From NCBI RefSeq assembly GCF_004208635.1, contig NZ_CP035806.1, positions 3,224,001 to 3,288,000 of the forward strand: a DNA stretch of 64,000 nucleotides, given 5' to 3'. The position numbers were made by a program, and so were the translations under genes. The DNA is from Leucobacter triazinivorans (lineage in GTDB: Bacteria; Actinomycetota; Actinomycetes; Actinomycetales; Microbacteriaceae). Shown piece by piece: positions 27,209 through 36,279 of this stretch. Position 1 is the first letter of the stretch. The number at the start of each line of letters is the position of its first letter. The notes beneath the pieces were generated by a model that was not told where the DNA came from, ran no database searches, and saw only the letters and a list, made by a program, of their open reading frames with translations.

Positions 27209-27235
27209 TTCCACAGTCGAGGGAGGGAGGGATCC

Positions 27236-27667
27236 GTGTTTCTCGGAACCTTCACGCCCAGGCTCGACGAGAAGGGGCGGGTGATCCTCCCGGCGAAGTT
27301 CCGGGACGAGCTCGCCGACGGATTGGTCATCACCCGAGGGCAGGAGCGCTGCCTCTACGTGTTCAGCGAGAGCGAGTTCACCGAGATGCACGATCGGATC
27401 CGTCAGGCCCCGGTCACCTCGAAGCAGGCACGGGACTATCTGCGCGTCTTCCTCTCCGGCGCGCACCCCGAGACCCCCGACAAGCAGAGCCGGATCACGA
27501 TCCCGCAGGGCCTGCGCGAGTACGCCGGTCTCGACCGGGAGCTCGCGGTGATCGGCGCCGGCTCGCGCGCCGAGATCTGGGACGCAGCGGCGTGGCAGCG
27601 CTACCTGGCCGAACAGGAATCGGCCTTCTCCGACATCGAGGAGGAGGTGATTCCGGGCATGTTCTAG
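27236..27667 (+). CDS. mraZ: Transcriptional regulator MraZ
   Basis: DNA-binding, AbrB-like ring protein that controls the division/cell-wall cluster. Both SpoVT-AbrB-type repeats are visible in 143 residues: the first begins [20 protein letters not shown], the second contains [20 protein letters not shown]. The GTG at 27236 was chosen because it starts exactly at the conserved FLGTF and follows GAGGGAGGGAGG. First gene of the cluster; rsmH follows after 12 bp. Confidence 0.95.
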   Translation: MFLGTFTPRLDEKGRVILPAKFRDELADGLVITRGQERCLYVFSESEFTEMHDRIRQAPVTSKQARDYLRVFLSGAHPETPDKQSRITIPQGLREYAGLDRELAVIGAGSRAEIWDAAAWQRYLAEQESAFSDIEEEVIPGMF

Positions 27668-27679
27668 CCCGGAGCCGCG

Positions 27680-28666
27680 ATGACTCAGCACGAATCACGA
27701 GACCCGAGTGCGCTGCACACCCCGGTGCTGCTCGAGCGCTCCCTCGAACTGCTCGCGCCCGCGATCGAACGACGGGCCGCCGAGGGCGGCGCTCCCGTGG
27801 TGGTCGACGCCACGCTCGGCATGGGCGGTCACAGCGCAGCGCTGCTCGATGCCCACCCCGCACTGACCCTCATCGGCCTCGACCGCGACACGGAGGCGCT
27901 CGAGCTCGCAGGGCGCAGACTCGCGCGGTTCGGCGAGCGAGCGGTGCGCGTGCACGCCGTCTACGACGAGATCGCCGAGGCCGTGCGCTCCGCCGGCTTC
28001 GACCGCGTGGACGGGGTGCTCTTCGACCTCGGGGTCTCGTCGCTGCAGCTCGACGAGGCCGAGCGGGGCTTCGCCTATGCCCAGGACGCGCCGCTCGACA
28101 TGCGCATGGATCAGAGCCGCGGCGAAACGGCGGCCGAAGTGCTCGCTACCGCGCCGGAGGGCCGGCTGCGGGCGATCTTCGAGCGCTACGGCGAGGAGCC
28201 GCTCGCGGCCCGGTACGCCCGCGCGATCGTCGCGGCGCGATCGGAGGCGCCGATCGAGCGCAGCGGACGGTTGGTCGAGGTGCTGCAGCAGGCGACGCCG
28301 GCGGCGGTGCGCGACCAGCGCCACCCGGCCAAGCGCGTGTTCCAGGCGCTCCGCGTCGAGGTGAACGGCGAGCTCTCCGTGCTCGAGCGAGCCGTTCCCG
28401 CCGCACTCGGGACGCTGCGCGTGGGGGGCCGAGCCGTATTCATGGCCTATCAGTCGCTCGAGGACCGGCTCGTCAAGCGAGATCTCGTGAGGCGCAGTAG
28501 ATCGACTGCCCCGCCCGGCCTGCCGGTGGAGCTGCCCGAGCACCGCCCCGAGTTCCGCCTGCTCACCCGCGGCGCCGAGCTCGCCGACGACGTGGAACGC
28601 GACCGCAATCCGCGGGCCATTCCGGTGCGGCTGCGCGCCGCCGAACGAGTGAGGGACGTGCGATGA
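27680..28666 (+). CDS. rsmH: 16S rRNA (cytosine-1402-N4)-methyltransferase RsmH (MraW)
   Basis: S-adenosylmethionine-dependent methyltransferase acting on C1402 of 16S rRNA. The 328-residue protein has TLGMGGHSAALLDA (SAM binding), DGVLFDLGVSSLQLDEAERG, and the HPAKRVFQALRVEVN block. The C-terminus has RFMAYQSLED-type residues (VFMAYQSLEDRLVK). It overlaps the FtsL-like gene by 4 bp (ATGA). Confidence 0.95.
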   Translation: MTQHESRDPSALHTPVLLERSLELLAPAIERRAAEGGAPVVVDATLGMGGHSAALLDAHPALTLIGLDRDTEALELAGRRLARFGERAVRVHAVYDEIAEAVRSAGFDRVDGVLFDLGVSSLQLDEAERGFAYAQDAPLDMRMDQSRGETAAEVLATAPEGRLRAIFERYGEEPLAARYARAIVAARSEAPIERSGRLVEVLQQATPAAVRDQRHPAKRVFQALRVEVNGELSVLERAVPAALGTLRVGGRAVFMAYQSLEDRLVKRDLVRRSRSTAPPGLPVELPEHRPEFRLLTRGAELADDVERDRNPRAIPVRLRAAERVRDVR

Positions 28667-29283
28667 ACAACACGGTTCCGATCGACGTCGAGCACGACGC
28701 GCTGCCCGGCACCGGTTCGCCGGCCACGCATTCCCCGTCCCGAGAGCCCGGGCGCCCGGAGCGGTCCGAGCGCCATCTGCGGCTCGCGCCTCCCGCGCCG
28801 CGCCGCGCCGTCCGGCCGGGACGCAGCCCGCTGCTCGGCGCCCTCGTCGCGGTCGGCGTGGTGCTCGCGATCCTCGCCACGCAGCTCGGACTGAGCATCG
28901 CCGTCTCGCAGGGTGCGTACGAGACCCGCGCGCTCGAAATCGAGCAGCGGGATCTCGCGCGGGTCGAACGAGTGCTGGCGCAGAACGTCGACCGGCTCGC
29001 CTCTCCCCAGAACCTCGCCGAGAACGCGGCGACGCTGGGGATGGTGCAGAACGCGCGACCGGCGGCCCTGCGGTTGAGCGACGGCGCGATTCTCGGATCG
29101 CTCGAATCGCCCACCTCGGAGGTGCGGGGCAACCTGATCCCGAACTCGACTCTGGAGTCGATGCCCGTGGTCGATGCCGAGGGGCTCCTCGTATCGCGCA
29201 ATCAGCCGAGCGCCGTGAGCGACGCGCCCGCAGAGGCGCCGGTACGGTGGACGGGGAAGCTGCCGGCTCCGGACACGCACTGA
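28663..29283 (+). CDS. ftsL: FtsL-like cell division protein
   Basis: 206-residue bitopic protein in the ftsL position. A ~60-residue basic, Pro/Arg-rich cytoplasmic part is followed by one helix (LLGALVAVGVVLAILATQLG) and a predicted coiled coil (ALEIEQRDLARVERVLAQNV), then a low-complexity tail. FtsL proteins diverge strongly in sequence, so the call rests on topology, size and position between rsmH and ftsI. It should join FtsQ and FtsB-like partners in the divisome. Confidence 0.8.
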   Translation: MNNTVPIDVEHDALPGTGSPATHSPSREPGRPERSERHLRLAPPAPRRAVRPGRSPLLGALVAVGVVLAILATQLGLSIAVSQGAYETRALEIEQRDLARVERVLAQNVDRLASPQNLAENAATLGMVQNARPAALRLSDGAILGSLESPTSEVRGNLIPNSTLESMPVVDAEGLLVSRNQPSAVSDAPAEAPVRWTGKLPAPDTH

Positions 29284-29332
29284 CCGGGCTGCACGGGTTC
29301 GCGGGCGTCGCTCGCACGAGAAAGGAGACGGG

Positions 29333-31132
29333 ATGCCGAGACTGCGAGGGACCGGGCTGCGCCGGGCGCTGGCGTTCGTCATCGTCCTCGCCGCTGCGCT
29401 TCTCTTCCTCGTGCGCCTCGTCGACGTGCAGGTGGTCTCCGCCGCCGCGCTGAGCGAGGAGGCTCGGGGCAAACGGGCCGTGCCCGTGCCGATCGCGAGC
29501 GTGCGCGGCGACATCGTCGACCGCGAGGGAAACGTGCTCGCCACGACCGACGAGCGCTACGACGTGCAGCTCTCGCCCAAGAACACGAAGCTGAACGAGG
29601 GCAGGTTCTGGCGCCCCGATCCCGAGCGGGGCGGCGCGGCGACCGTCGAGGTCACCTCGAAGCAGGCCTTCGCCGAGATCGGCGAGGTCACCGGGCAGAG
29701 CGCGGCGGAGATCCAGAAGATCGTCGACGACGCGCTCGCGGAAGACCCGAAGTCCGATTTCGCGTATGTGCAGCGGGGCATCGACCTCTCGCAGCTGAAC
29801 GAGCTCAAGAAGCTCGGTATCGGCTGGCTCACCTTCACCCCGCAGCACCAGCGCACATATGCCAACGGGGCGGTCGGCGGCAACCTCGTGGGGTTCGCCG
29901 GGCAGGATCAGGAGCCGCAGTCCGGCGTCGAGCTGTCGCAGAACGCGTGCCTCACCGGTACGGACGGATCAGAGGTCTACGAGCGGGGCGCCGACGGGGT
30001 CGCGCTGCCCGGCAGTCTCGTGGTCGAGCAGCGGGCCGTCGACGGCGGCACCGTGCAGCTCTCCATCGATCGCGACCTGCAGTGGGAGGCGCAGCAGACC
30101 ATCACGCAGCAGGTGCAGCAGGTCTCGGCGGAGTGGGGCTATCTCGTGATCATGGACGCGCGCACGGGGGAGCTCGTGGCTGTCGCCGAGGACGGATCCG
30201 TGGATCCCAACGACGTCGACGGGTCAGACCCCGCGAAGCGCGAGGCCCGGTCCTTCACTTCGCCCTACGAGCCGGGATCGACGTTCAAGATGATCACCGC
30301 GGCGGCCCTCATCGACCAGGGTGCGGCGACCCCGACCACTCGCAACCTCACTCCGGACTATCTGGAACCCGAGCCCAACGTCCGCTTCGGGGACTCGTTC
30401 TCGCACGGCCCCACCCAGTGGACCCTGACGGGCATCCTCACTCAATCGTCGAACGTCGGCACCTCGATGCTCGGCAGCGCGCTCGACGAGCAGACGCGCT
30501 ACGACTACCTGCAGCGATTCGGCATCGGCGCCTCGACCCGTGCGGGGATGCCCGTCGAGGATTCGGGTCTGCTGATCCCCGTGGAGCAGTGGGACCGTCA
30601 GACCTCCTACAACACGATGTTCGGGCAGGGCGTCTCCTCGACGATCGTGCAGACGGCGGGCGCCTACCAGGCCATCGCGAACGGCGGCGAGCGCATCCCC
30701 CCGACCCTCGTCAGCAGCTGCACCGACGCGGAGGGCGAGGTGAGCCGCCCCGACCACGGCGACCCCGTGCAGGCCGTCAGTCCGGAGACCGCCGAGCAGG
30801 TGATGCACATGCTCGAGACGGTGGCCAATGAGGCGTGGTTCGCCGATATCATCGCGATTCCCGGCTACCGACTGGCCGGCAAGACGGGCACCGCCGAGCA
30901 GGTGGATGCGGACACGGGGCTCTACCGCAGCGACTACGTGAACTCGTTCGCGGGCGTCTTCCCCGCCGACGACCCGCAGTACGTCGCGGTAGCATCGATT
31001 GCGTTCGCGCATTCCGGGGACGGAGCAACGGCCTCCCTGACCGCGTTCCACGAGGCCGCAGAAGCGACCATCCGCACCTTCCAGATCCCGCCGTCGTCGG
31101 GGCAGTACGAGCCCCTGCCGACGGAGTACTGA
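29333..31132 (+). CDS. ftsI: Peptidoglycan transpeptidase FtsI (PBP3)
   Basis: Class B penicillin-binding protein that cross-links septal peptidoglycan, 599 residues. An N-terminal membrane anchor (residues about 10-28) is followed by the dimerisation domain and the transpeptidase. Catalytic motifs are S316-TFK in the EPGSTFKMIT segment, S372-S373-N374 in QSSNVG, and K517-T-G in AGKTGTAEQ. No PASTA domains are present. It follows the FtsL-like gene after 49 bp and precedes murE. Confidence 0.95.
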   Translation: MPRLRGTGLRRALAFVIVLAAALLFLVRLVDVQVVSAAALSEEARGKRAVPVPIASVRGDIVDREGNVLATTDERYDVQLSPKNTKLNEGRFWRPDPERGGAATVEVTSKQAFAEIGEVTGQSAAEIQKIVDDALAEDPKSDFAYVQRGIDLSQLNELKKLGIGWLTFTPQHQRTYANGAVGGNLVGFAGQDQEPQSGVELSQNACLTGTDGSEVYERGADGVALPGSLVVEQRAVDGGTVQLSIDRDLQWEAQQTITQQVQQVSAEWGYLVIMDARTGELVAVAEDGSVDPNDVDGSDPAKREARSFTSPYEPGSTFKMITAAALIDQGAATPTTRNLTPDYLEPEPNVRFGDSFSHGPTQWTLTGILTQSSNVGTSMLGSALDEQTRYDYLQRFGIGASTRAGMPVEDSGLLIPVEQWDRQTSYNTMFGQGVSSTIVQTAGAYQAIANGGERIPPTLVSSCTDAEGEVSRPDHGDPVQAVSPETAEQVMHMLETVANEAWFADIIAIPGYRLAGKTGTAEQVDADTGLYRSDYVNSFAGVFPADDPQYVAVASIAFAHSGDGATASLTAFHEAAEATIRTFQIPPSSGQYEPLPTEY

Positions 31133-31158
31133 GCACGAAGCCCAGGAGGCACACGCAC

Positions 31159-32721
31159 GTGAGTACCGGTGACGCGCTGAGCATTCGGCCGCAGCATCCC
31201 CGACCCCTTCCGCTCGCGCGGCTTGCCGAGAGCCACGGGCTGCGGGCGGCGGGCGAGCTCGGAGATGCGGCGGTGAGCGGTGTCACCCTCGATTCCCGCG
31301 ACGTGCGAACGGGCGACCTCTACGTCGGCATGCCCGGTGCGCGGCGACACGGCGCCGCGTTCGCGGACCAGGCCGAGCGCAGCGGGGCCGCGGCGATGCT
31401 CACCGACGCCGCCGGCCTCGAGATGGCGCGCGAACGGGGGATCGGGATCCCGGTGCTCGTCTCCGCCGTGCACCCGCGCGAACTGCTGGGCGCGGTCGCG
31501 GCGGCGGTCTACGGCACGGCCGACCTCCCGGCGAAGGTCTTCGGGATCACCGGAACCAACGGGAAGACCAGCGTGGTCTACCTGCTCGCGGAGCTGATGC
31601 GCGCGGCCGGCGTCGTCACGGGGCTCAGCTCGACCGCGGAGCGGCGGATCGGCGACGAGGTGATCGTGTCGAACCTCACGAGCCCCGAGGCCTCGGAACT
31701 GCACGGACTGCTGGCCCGAATGCGCGAACGCGGGGTCGAGGGGATCGCCCTCGAGGTCTCGGCGCACGCGGTCGAGCGCCGCAGGATCGACGGCGTGCAC
31801 TTCGACGTGGTCGCCTTCAACAACTTCTCTCAGGACCACCTCGACGACTTCGGCGACATGGAGAGCTACTTCGCGGCGAAGCTCGCGCTGTTCGCGCCGG
31901 AGCATGCCGAGCGCGGCGTCGTCGTGGTCGACACCCCTCCGGGGCAGCGGATCGCGCGAGAGTCGAGGATCCCCGTGACACGCCTCGCGACCGAGTACGG
32001 GCAGGAGGCGGACTGGCATCTCGCCGTCACCCGTCAGAGCATCGACGGGGTCTCCTTCGTGCTGCAGGGGCCCGAGGGCGCGCACTTCCGCGGGAGCGTC
32101 CCGGTCTTCGGGCGGTTCATGGCCGAGAACGCGGCGCTCGCACTGGTCATGCTCCACGAGGCCGGGATCCCGATCCCGCGCGTCGCCGACGGCCTCGACG
32201 GCGGGCGCATCCCGGTGTACATCCCGGGGCGCCTCGAATGCATGAATCCGGATACGCCGCTCGACGCAGGGCCGCGGTTCTTCGTCGACTACGGTCATAC
32301 GCCCGGCGCCTTCGAGGCCATGCTCGACGCGCTCGGCGAGGTCGCGCCCGGGCGGATCATCTTCCTCTTCGGCGCGGACGGCGACCGCGACACGACCAAG
32401 CGCGAGGAGATGGGGCGGATCGCGGGAGCCGGGGCGGACACCGTCATCGTGTGCGATTACCACCCGCGCTCAGAACCACCGGAGGCGATCCGAGCGCAGC
32501 TCATCACCGGGGCGCGCTCGGCGAACCGTGCCGCGGTGTTCGAGGAGGGCGATCCGCGCGCCGCGATTCGGCTCGCGGTTTCGATCGCCGAGCCGGGTGA
32601 CGTTATCCTGTATGCCGGTCCCGGACACGAGGACTACCAGGAGATCGCCGGGCAGATCCTTCCCTACTCGGCGCGGGACGAGGTACGCGGAGCACTCCGC
32701 GAGGCAGGATTGCTTTCGTGA
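31159..32721 (+). CDS. murE: MurE-type UDP-MurNAc-dipeptide diamino-acid ligase (atypical pocket)
   Basis: Adds the third amino acid to UDP-MurNAc-L-Ala-D-Glu, using ATP. The 520-residue enzyme has the P-loop [10 protein letters not shown] and the central [11 protein letters not shown] and [10 protein letters not shown] segments. The specificity loop is unusual: where DAP-adding MurE has DNPR and Lys-adding MurE has related motifs, this one has Y434-H435-P436-R437. The later GKGHE is G487-P-G-H-E491. Arg437, Gly487 and Glu491 are retained. This suggests a different diamino acid, such as diaminobutyrate or ornithine (inference; both are known in Microbacteriaceae walls). The start is GTG at 31159 after CAGGAGGC. 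It overlaps murF by 4 bp. Confidence 0.9.
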   Translation: MSTGDALSIRPQHPRPLPLARLAESHGLRAAGELGDAAVSGVTLDSRDVRTGDLYVGMPGARRHGAAFADQAERSGAAAMLTDAAGLEMARERGIGIPVLVSAVHPRELLGAVAAAVYGTADLPAKVFGITGTNGKTSVVYLLAELMRAAGVVTGLSSTAERRIGDEVIVSNLTSPEASELHGLLARMRERGVEGIALEVSAHAVERRRIDGVHFDVVAFNNFSQDHLDDFGDMESYFAAKLALFAPEHAERGVVVVDTPPGQRIARESRIPVTRLATEYGQEADWHLAVTRQSIDGVSFVLQGPEGAHFRGSVPVFGRFMAENAALALVMLHEAGIPIPRVADGLDGGRIPVYIPGRLECMNPDTPLDAGPRFFVDYGHTPGAFEAMLDALGEVAPGRIIFLFGADGDRDTTKREEMGRIAGAGADTVIVCDYHPRSEPPEAIRAQLITGARSANRAAVFEEGDPRAAIRLAVSIAEPGDVILYAGPGHEDYQEIAGQILPYSARDEVRGALREAGLLS

Positions 32722-34136
32722 TCGAAATGACGCTGTCGGAGGTCGCCGACGCCGTGAACGGCCGTCTGGTGCTCGGCTCGGCCGCCTCCGCGGCGGACGG
32801 CGCCGAGACCGTGGTCCTCGGCGAGTCGCAGACCGACTCCCGCGAGGTGCGCCCCGGCGAGATCTTCTTCGCCCGACGCGGGGAGGAGACCGACGGGCAC
32901 CTCTTCGCCGCCCGCGCCGTCGATGCGGGTGCCGCGCTCGTGGTCGCCGAGCACGAGGTCGACGACCGGGTGCCCCAGATCCTGGTCTCCGAGACGACGG
33001 AGGCGTTGGGGGCGCTCGCGACCGAGGTGGTGCGACGCGTGCGCGACCGGGGTGCGCTCACGATCGTGGGCATCACCGGCTCCAACGGCAAGACGACGAC
33101 CAAGAACCTCGTCGCCGCGATGGCGGAGCGTCTCGGGCCGACCGTGGCCTCGGCGAAGTCCTTCAACAACGAGGTGGGCGGCCCGCTCACCATGCTGCGC
33201 GTGGAGCACCGCACCCGCACCCTCGTCGCCGAGATGGGTGCGAGCGCCCCGGGCGAGATCGCACGGCTCGCACGCATGGCGCCTCCGCACATCGGCGTGG
33301 TGCTGTCGGTCGGTCTGGCCCACGCCGGCGAGTTCGGCGGCATCGAGACCACGTTCCGCACGAAGAGCGAGATGGTGCGCGACCTGCCGGACGACGCCGT
33401 CGCCGTGCTCAACCGCGACGATCCGAGGGTCGCGCAGATGGCCGACCTCACCGCGGCCCGGGTGCTGTGGTTCGGAGTGCATCCGGAGGCGGAGGTCCGT
33501 GCGAGCGACATCGATTCCGACGCGGAGGGCACCCGGTTCACGCTGCACGCCGGAGGCCACGAGGCGCGCGTGCGCTTCCGGGTGCTCGGCGAGCACCATG
33601 TGATGAACGCGCTGGCCGCCGCGGCGATCGGTCTCGAGCTCGGTCTCCCGATCGCCGACGTCGTCGAGGCGCTCGAGGCCGCGACGCTCGCGGCACCCGG
33701 CCGGATGCAGGTGCTCGGCGGGCGCGACGGAATCACCGTCGTGAACGACGCCTACAACGCGAGCCCCGACTCCATGAGCGCCGCTCTGCGCACGCTCGCG
33801 CAGATCCGTCGCCCGGAGGGCCGCTCGGTCGCCGTACTGGGAGCAATGAGCGAGCTCGGCGAGTACTCCATCGAAGAGCACATCCGAGTGGGCCTGCAGG
33901 CGGTGCGACTGCGCATCTCTGAGCTCGTGGTCGTCGGCGCGGAAGCCCGCCACCTGCACATCAGCGCGATCAACGAGGGGTCCTGGGACGGGGAGAGCGT
34001 GTTCTTCGAGACGCAGGACGAGGCATACGCGTATCTGCTGCGCACGCTCCGTCCGCTCGACACCGTGCTCGTGAAGTCGTCGAACGCCGCGGGGCTGCAG
34101 GGACTCGGCGACCGGCTGGGGGAGGCCTACGCATGA
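32718..34136 (+). CDS. murF: UDP-MurNAc-tripeptide--D-alanyl-D-alanine ligase MurF
   Basis: Adds D-Ala-D-Ala to complete the UDP-MurNAc-pentapeptide. The 472-residue protein has the P-loop [14 protein letters not shown], the [11 protein letters not shown] segment, [10 protein letters not shown], and [10 protein letters not shown] in the C-terminal domain, all typical. An Asn usually found in VVLNVGLAH is Ser here (VVLSVGLAH). It overlaps murE and mraY by 4 bp each, indicating translational coupling. Confidence 0.95.
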   Translation: MIEMTLSEVADAVNGRLVLGSAASAADGAETVVLGESQTDSREVRPGEIFFARRGEETDGHLFAARAVDAGAALVVAEHEVDDRVPQILVSETTEALGALATEVVRRVRDRGALTIVGITGSNGKTTTKNLVAAMAERLGPTVASAKSFNNEVGGPLTMLRVEHRTRTLVAEMGASAPGEIARLARMAPPHIGVVLSVGLAHAGEFGGIETTFRTKSEMVRDLPDDAVAVLNRDDPRVAQMADLTAARVLWFGVHPEAEVRASDIDSDAEGTRFTLHAGGHEARVRFRVLGEHHVMNALAAAAIGLELGLPIADVVEALEAATLAAPGRMQVLGGRDGITVVNDAYNASPDSMSAALRTLAQIRRPEGRSVAVLGAMSELGEYSIEEHIRVGLQAVRLRISELVVVGAEARHLHISAINEGSWDGESVFFETQDEAYAYLLRTLRPLDTVLVKSSNAAGLQGLGDRLGEAYA

Positions 34137-35215
34137 TCGCGCTGCTCATCGCCGGCGGTTTCTCGCTGCTCTACTCGCTGCTGCTCACGCCGCTCTTCGT
34201 TCGCGTGTTCAACCGGCTCCGCTGGGGCCAGCCCATTCGCGTCGACGGTCCCAAGGAGCACGAGGTGAAGCGGGGCACGCCCACCATGGGCGGGCTGATC
34301 TTCCTCTCCGGATCCGTGCTCGCCTACTTCGCGGGCAAACTGATCATGGGCGAGACCCCCACCCCGTCCGCCCTCCTCGTGATCCTCATGGCGGTCGGCG
34401 CGGGCCTCGTGGGCTTCATCGACGACTTCATGAAGGCCCGCATGCAGCACTCCGCAGGTCTGAGCGGCTGGGCGAAGATCGCGGGCCAGGTGGTCATCGC
34501 CGTGGCGTTCGCGCTGCTCGGGCTGCAGTTCGCCAATGCGGCCGGTGTCGCCCCCGTCTCGACGCGCATCTCGCTCTTCCGCGACACCTCGTTCGACTTC
34601 CTCGCGCTCGGCGCGATCGCGGGCATCGCACTCTTCATCATCTGGATCATGGTGATCGTCACGGCGACGACGAACGCGGTCAATGTGACCGACGGTCTCG
34701 ACGGCCTCGCCGCCGGCGCCGCGATCTTCGCGTTCGGCGCCTACCTCGTGATCGGCTTCTGGCAGGCGGCGCAGAACTGCGCCGTCGCGATCGAGCCGGG
34801 CTGCTACGAGGTGCGCGATCCGATGGACCTCGCGGTCATCGCCGCCGCGTTCCTCGGAGGGCTCGTGGGCTTCCTCTGGTGGAACACCAACCCGGCGAAG
34901 GTTTTCATGGGGGATACCGGATCCATGGCGATCGGCGGTGCGATCGCCGCGCTCGCGATCCTCACCCGCACCGAACTGCTGCTCGTGCTGATCGGCGGCC
35001 TCTTCATCATCGAGACCGGATCGGTCATCCTGCAGCGACTGTACTTCAAGGTGACTCGGGGCCGGCGCATCTTCCTCATGAGTCCCATCCACCACCACTT
35101 CGAGCTCAAGGGCTGGGCCGAGGTGACCGTGGTGGTGCGGTTCTGGATCATCGCGGGCCTGTTCGTGATGGCCGGCGTCGGCGCGTTCTACGGCGAATGG
35201 TTGCTGCAGCAGTGA
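34133..35215 (+). CDS. mraY: Phospho-MurNAc-pentapeptide transferase MraY
   Basis: Integral membrane enzyme making lipid I from UDP-MurNAc-pentapeptide and undecaprenyl phosphate. The 360 residues form about ten transmembrane helices. Motifs seen are the substrate loop [19 protein letters not shown], the [12 protein letters not shown] stretch, the catalytic-site region [11 protein letters not shown], and HHHFELKGW near the C-terminus. The next gene begins 11 bp later, preceded by a GGGAGG ribosome binding site. Confidence 0.95.
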   Translation: MIALLIAGGFSLLYSLLLTPLFVRVFNRLRWGQPIRVDGPKEHEVKRGTPTMGGLIFLSGSVLAYFAGKLIMGETPTPSALLVILMAVGAGLVGFIDDFMKARMQHSAGLSGWAKIAGQVVIAVAFALLGLQFANAAGVAPVSTRISLFRDTSFDFLALGAIAGIALFIIWIMVIVTATTNAVNVTDGLDGLAAGAAIFAFGAYLVIGFWQAAQNCAVAIEPGCYEVRDPMDLAVIAAAFLGGLVGFLWWNTNPAKVFMGDTGSMAIGGAIAALAILTRTELLLVLIGGLFIIETGSVILQRLYFKVTRGRRIFLMSPIHHHFELKGWAEVTVVVRFWIIAGLFVMAGVGAFYGEWLLQQ

Positions 35216-35226
35216 GCAGGGAGGAT

Positions 35227-36279
35227 ATGGACTCGGGCGCGCGCGCTGAACGGGCGCGCGCCCGCGTGGATGCGCTGACGAGCTGGCATCACGACTGGTC
35301 GGGCCTGCGCGTCGCCGTGCTCGGTCTCGACGCGGTCGGCTTCTCGGCCGCCGACACGCTCGTCGAGCTCGGCGCGGTGGTGCGGGTGATCCACTCCGAC
35401 GCGGATCCCGACCGCGAGCGGCTGCTCGACGTGATCGGCAGCGAGCGGTTCCGCGCGGCCACCCATCCGGAGCAGCTGGGGGACCTCGCCGCATTCGGGC
35501 CCGACCTGCTGCTGGCGACGCCGCACTGCGGCTCCGATCATCCGATCCTCGCCTGGGCGGCTGCGCGGGGCCTTCCGGTGTGGGGCGATATCGAGCTCGG
35601 ATGGCGGCTCCGCGACAAGACGAACCGCATCGCGGATTGGATCTGCATCGCGGGTGCCGGGGGCACGGAGATCACGGCACTGCTGACCGCGCACATGCTC
35701 GCGGCGGCGGGCCTGCGGGTCGCTCTGGCCGGTGACGACGCGTCGCCGATCCTCGATCCCCTGCGCGACCCGCAGGGATACGATGCGATCGTGGTCGATC
35801 TCGCCGATCGCCGGCTCGCGCGTCTCGACGAGATCTCCCCCTACGCGAGCGCCTGTCTGGCATTCGACGCGCACGAGGCCGGGGCCGACGCCTCGTGGGT
35901 CGAGCTGGCCCGCGTGTATGCCCGCACCCAGGTCGCGTGCGTCTACAACCGGGCCGACCCCGAGACGGAGCGGATGGTGGAGGAGGCCGACGTGGTCGAG
36001 GGCGCGCGCGCCATCAGCTTCGGCCTCGACTCGCCCCCGCCGAGCGGCTTCGGCGTGGTCGAGGAGATCCTCGTCGATCGCGGCTTCCACGCCGAGCGGC
36101 ACCGCGAAGCGTACGAGTTGGTGACCCTGGACGAACTCGCGCAGCTGGAGCTCGCAACCCCGCGGATGGTGCAGAACGTGCTCGCCGCCAGCGCGCTCGC
36201 GCGTGCCCGGGGCGCCGAACCTGCGGAGATCGCGCAGGGAATCCTCGACTATCGCCGCGCGGCGCGCGAACGGGAGTGA
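35227..36279 (+). CDS. murD: Degenerate MurD-like protein (probable pseudoenzyme)
   Basis: Occupies the murD position between mraY and ftsW. The N-terminal UDP-binding part and central domain can be followed against MurD: LPVWGDIELGWRL, then the P-loop region, then QVACVYNRADPETERMVEEA. Three hallmark features are lost. The P-loop GTNGKTT is G143-A-G-G-T-E-I, so Lys and Thr are gone. The DHLD segment with its carbamylated Lys is absent (LAFDAHEAGADASWVELARV). The chain stops at VQNVLAASALARARG, where domain 3 should begin, giving 350 residues instead of about 440-500. The frame is intact, the start at 35227 has a good ribosome binding site, and the stop overlaps ftsW (GTGA), arguing against a decaying pseudogene. 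Ligase activity is not expected. Confidence 0.9.
   Translation: MDSGARAERARARVDALTSWHHDWSGLRVAVLGLDAVGFSAADTLVELGAVVRVIHSDADPDRERLLDVIGSERFRAATHPEQLGDLAAFGPDLLLATPHCGSDHPILAWAAARGLPVWGDIELGWRLRDKTNRIADWICIAGAGGTEITALLTAHMLAAAGLRVALAGDDASPILDPLRDPQGYDAIVVDLADRRLARLDEISPYASACLAFDAHEAGADASWVELARVYARTQVACVYNRADPETERMVEEADVVEGARAISFGLDSPPPSGFGVVEEILVDRGFHAERHREAYELVTLDELAQLELATPRMVQNVLAASALARARGAEPAEIAQGILDYRRAARERE

Larger units (their letters stand above)
26862..27235. other. Intergenic region upstream of the division cluster
   Basis: The gap between the DUF3040 gene and mraZ is 448 bp, the largest in the window. It holds the terminator above, an inverted pair of MraZ boxes (26996-27013), and the forward MraZ-box array (27160-27208). 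No convincing small gene is seen. TTGCAA at 27155-27160 is a possible -35 next to the array. The long stretch between the two box arrays (27014-27159) has no recognised feature. Confidence 0.6.
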
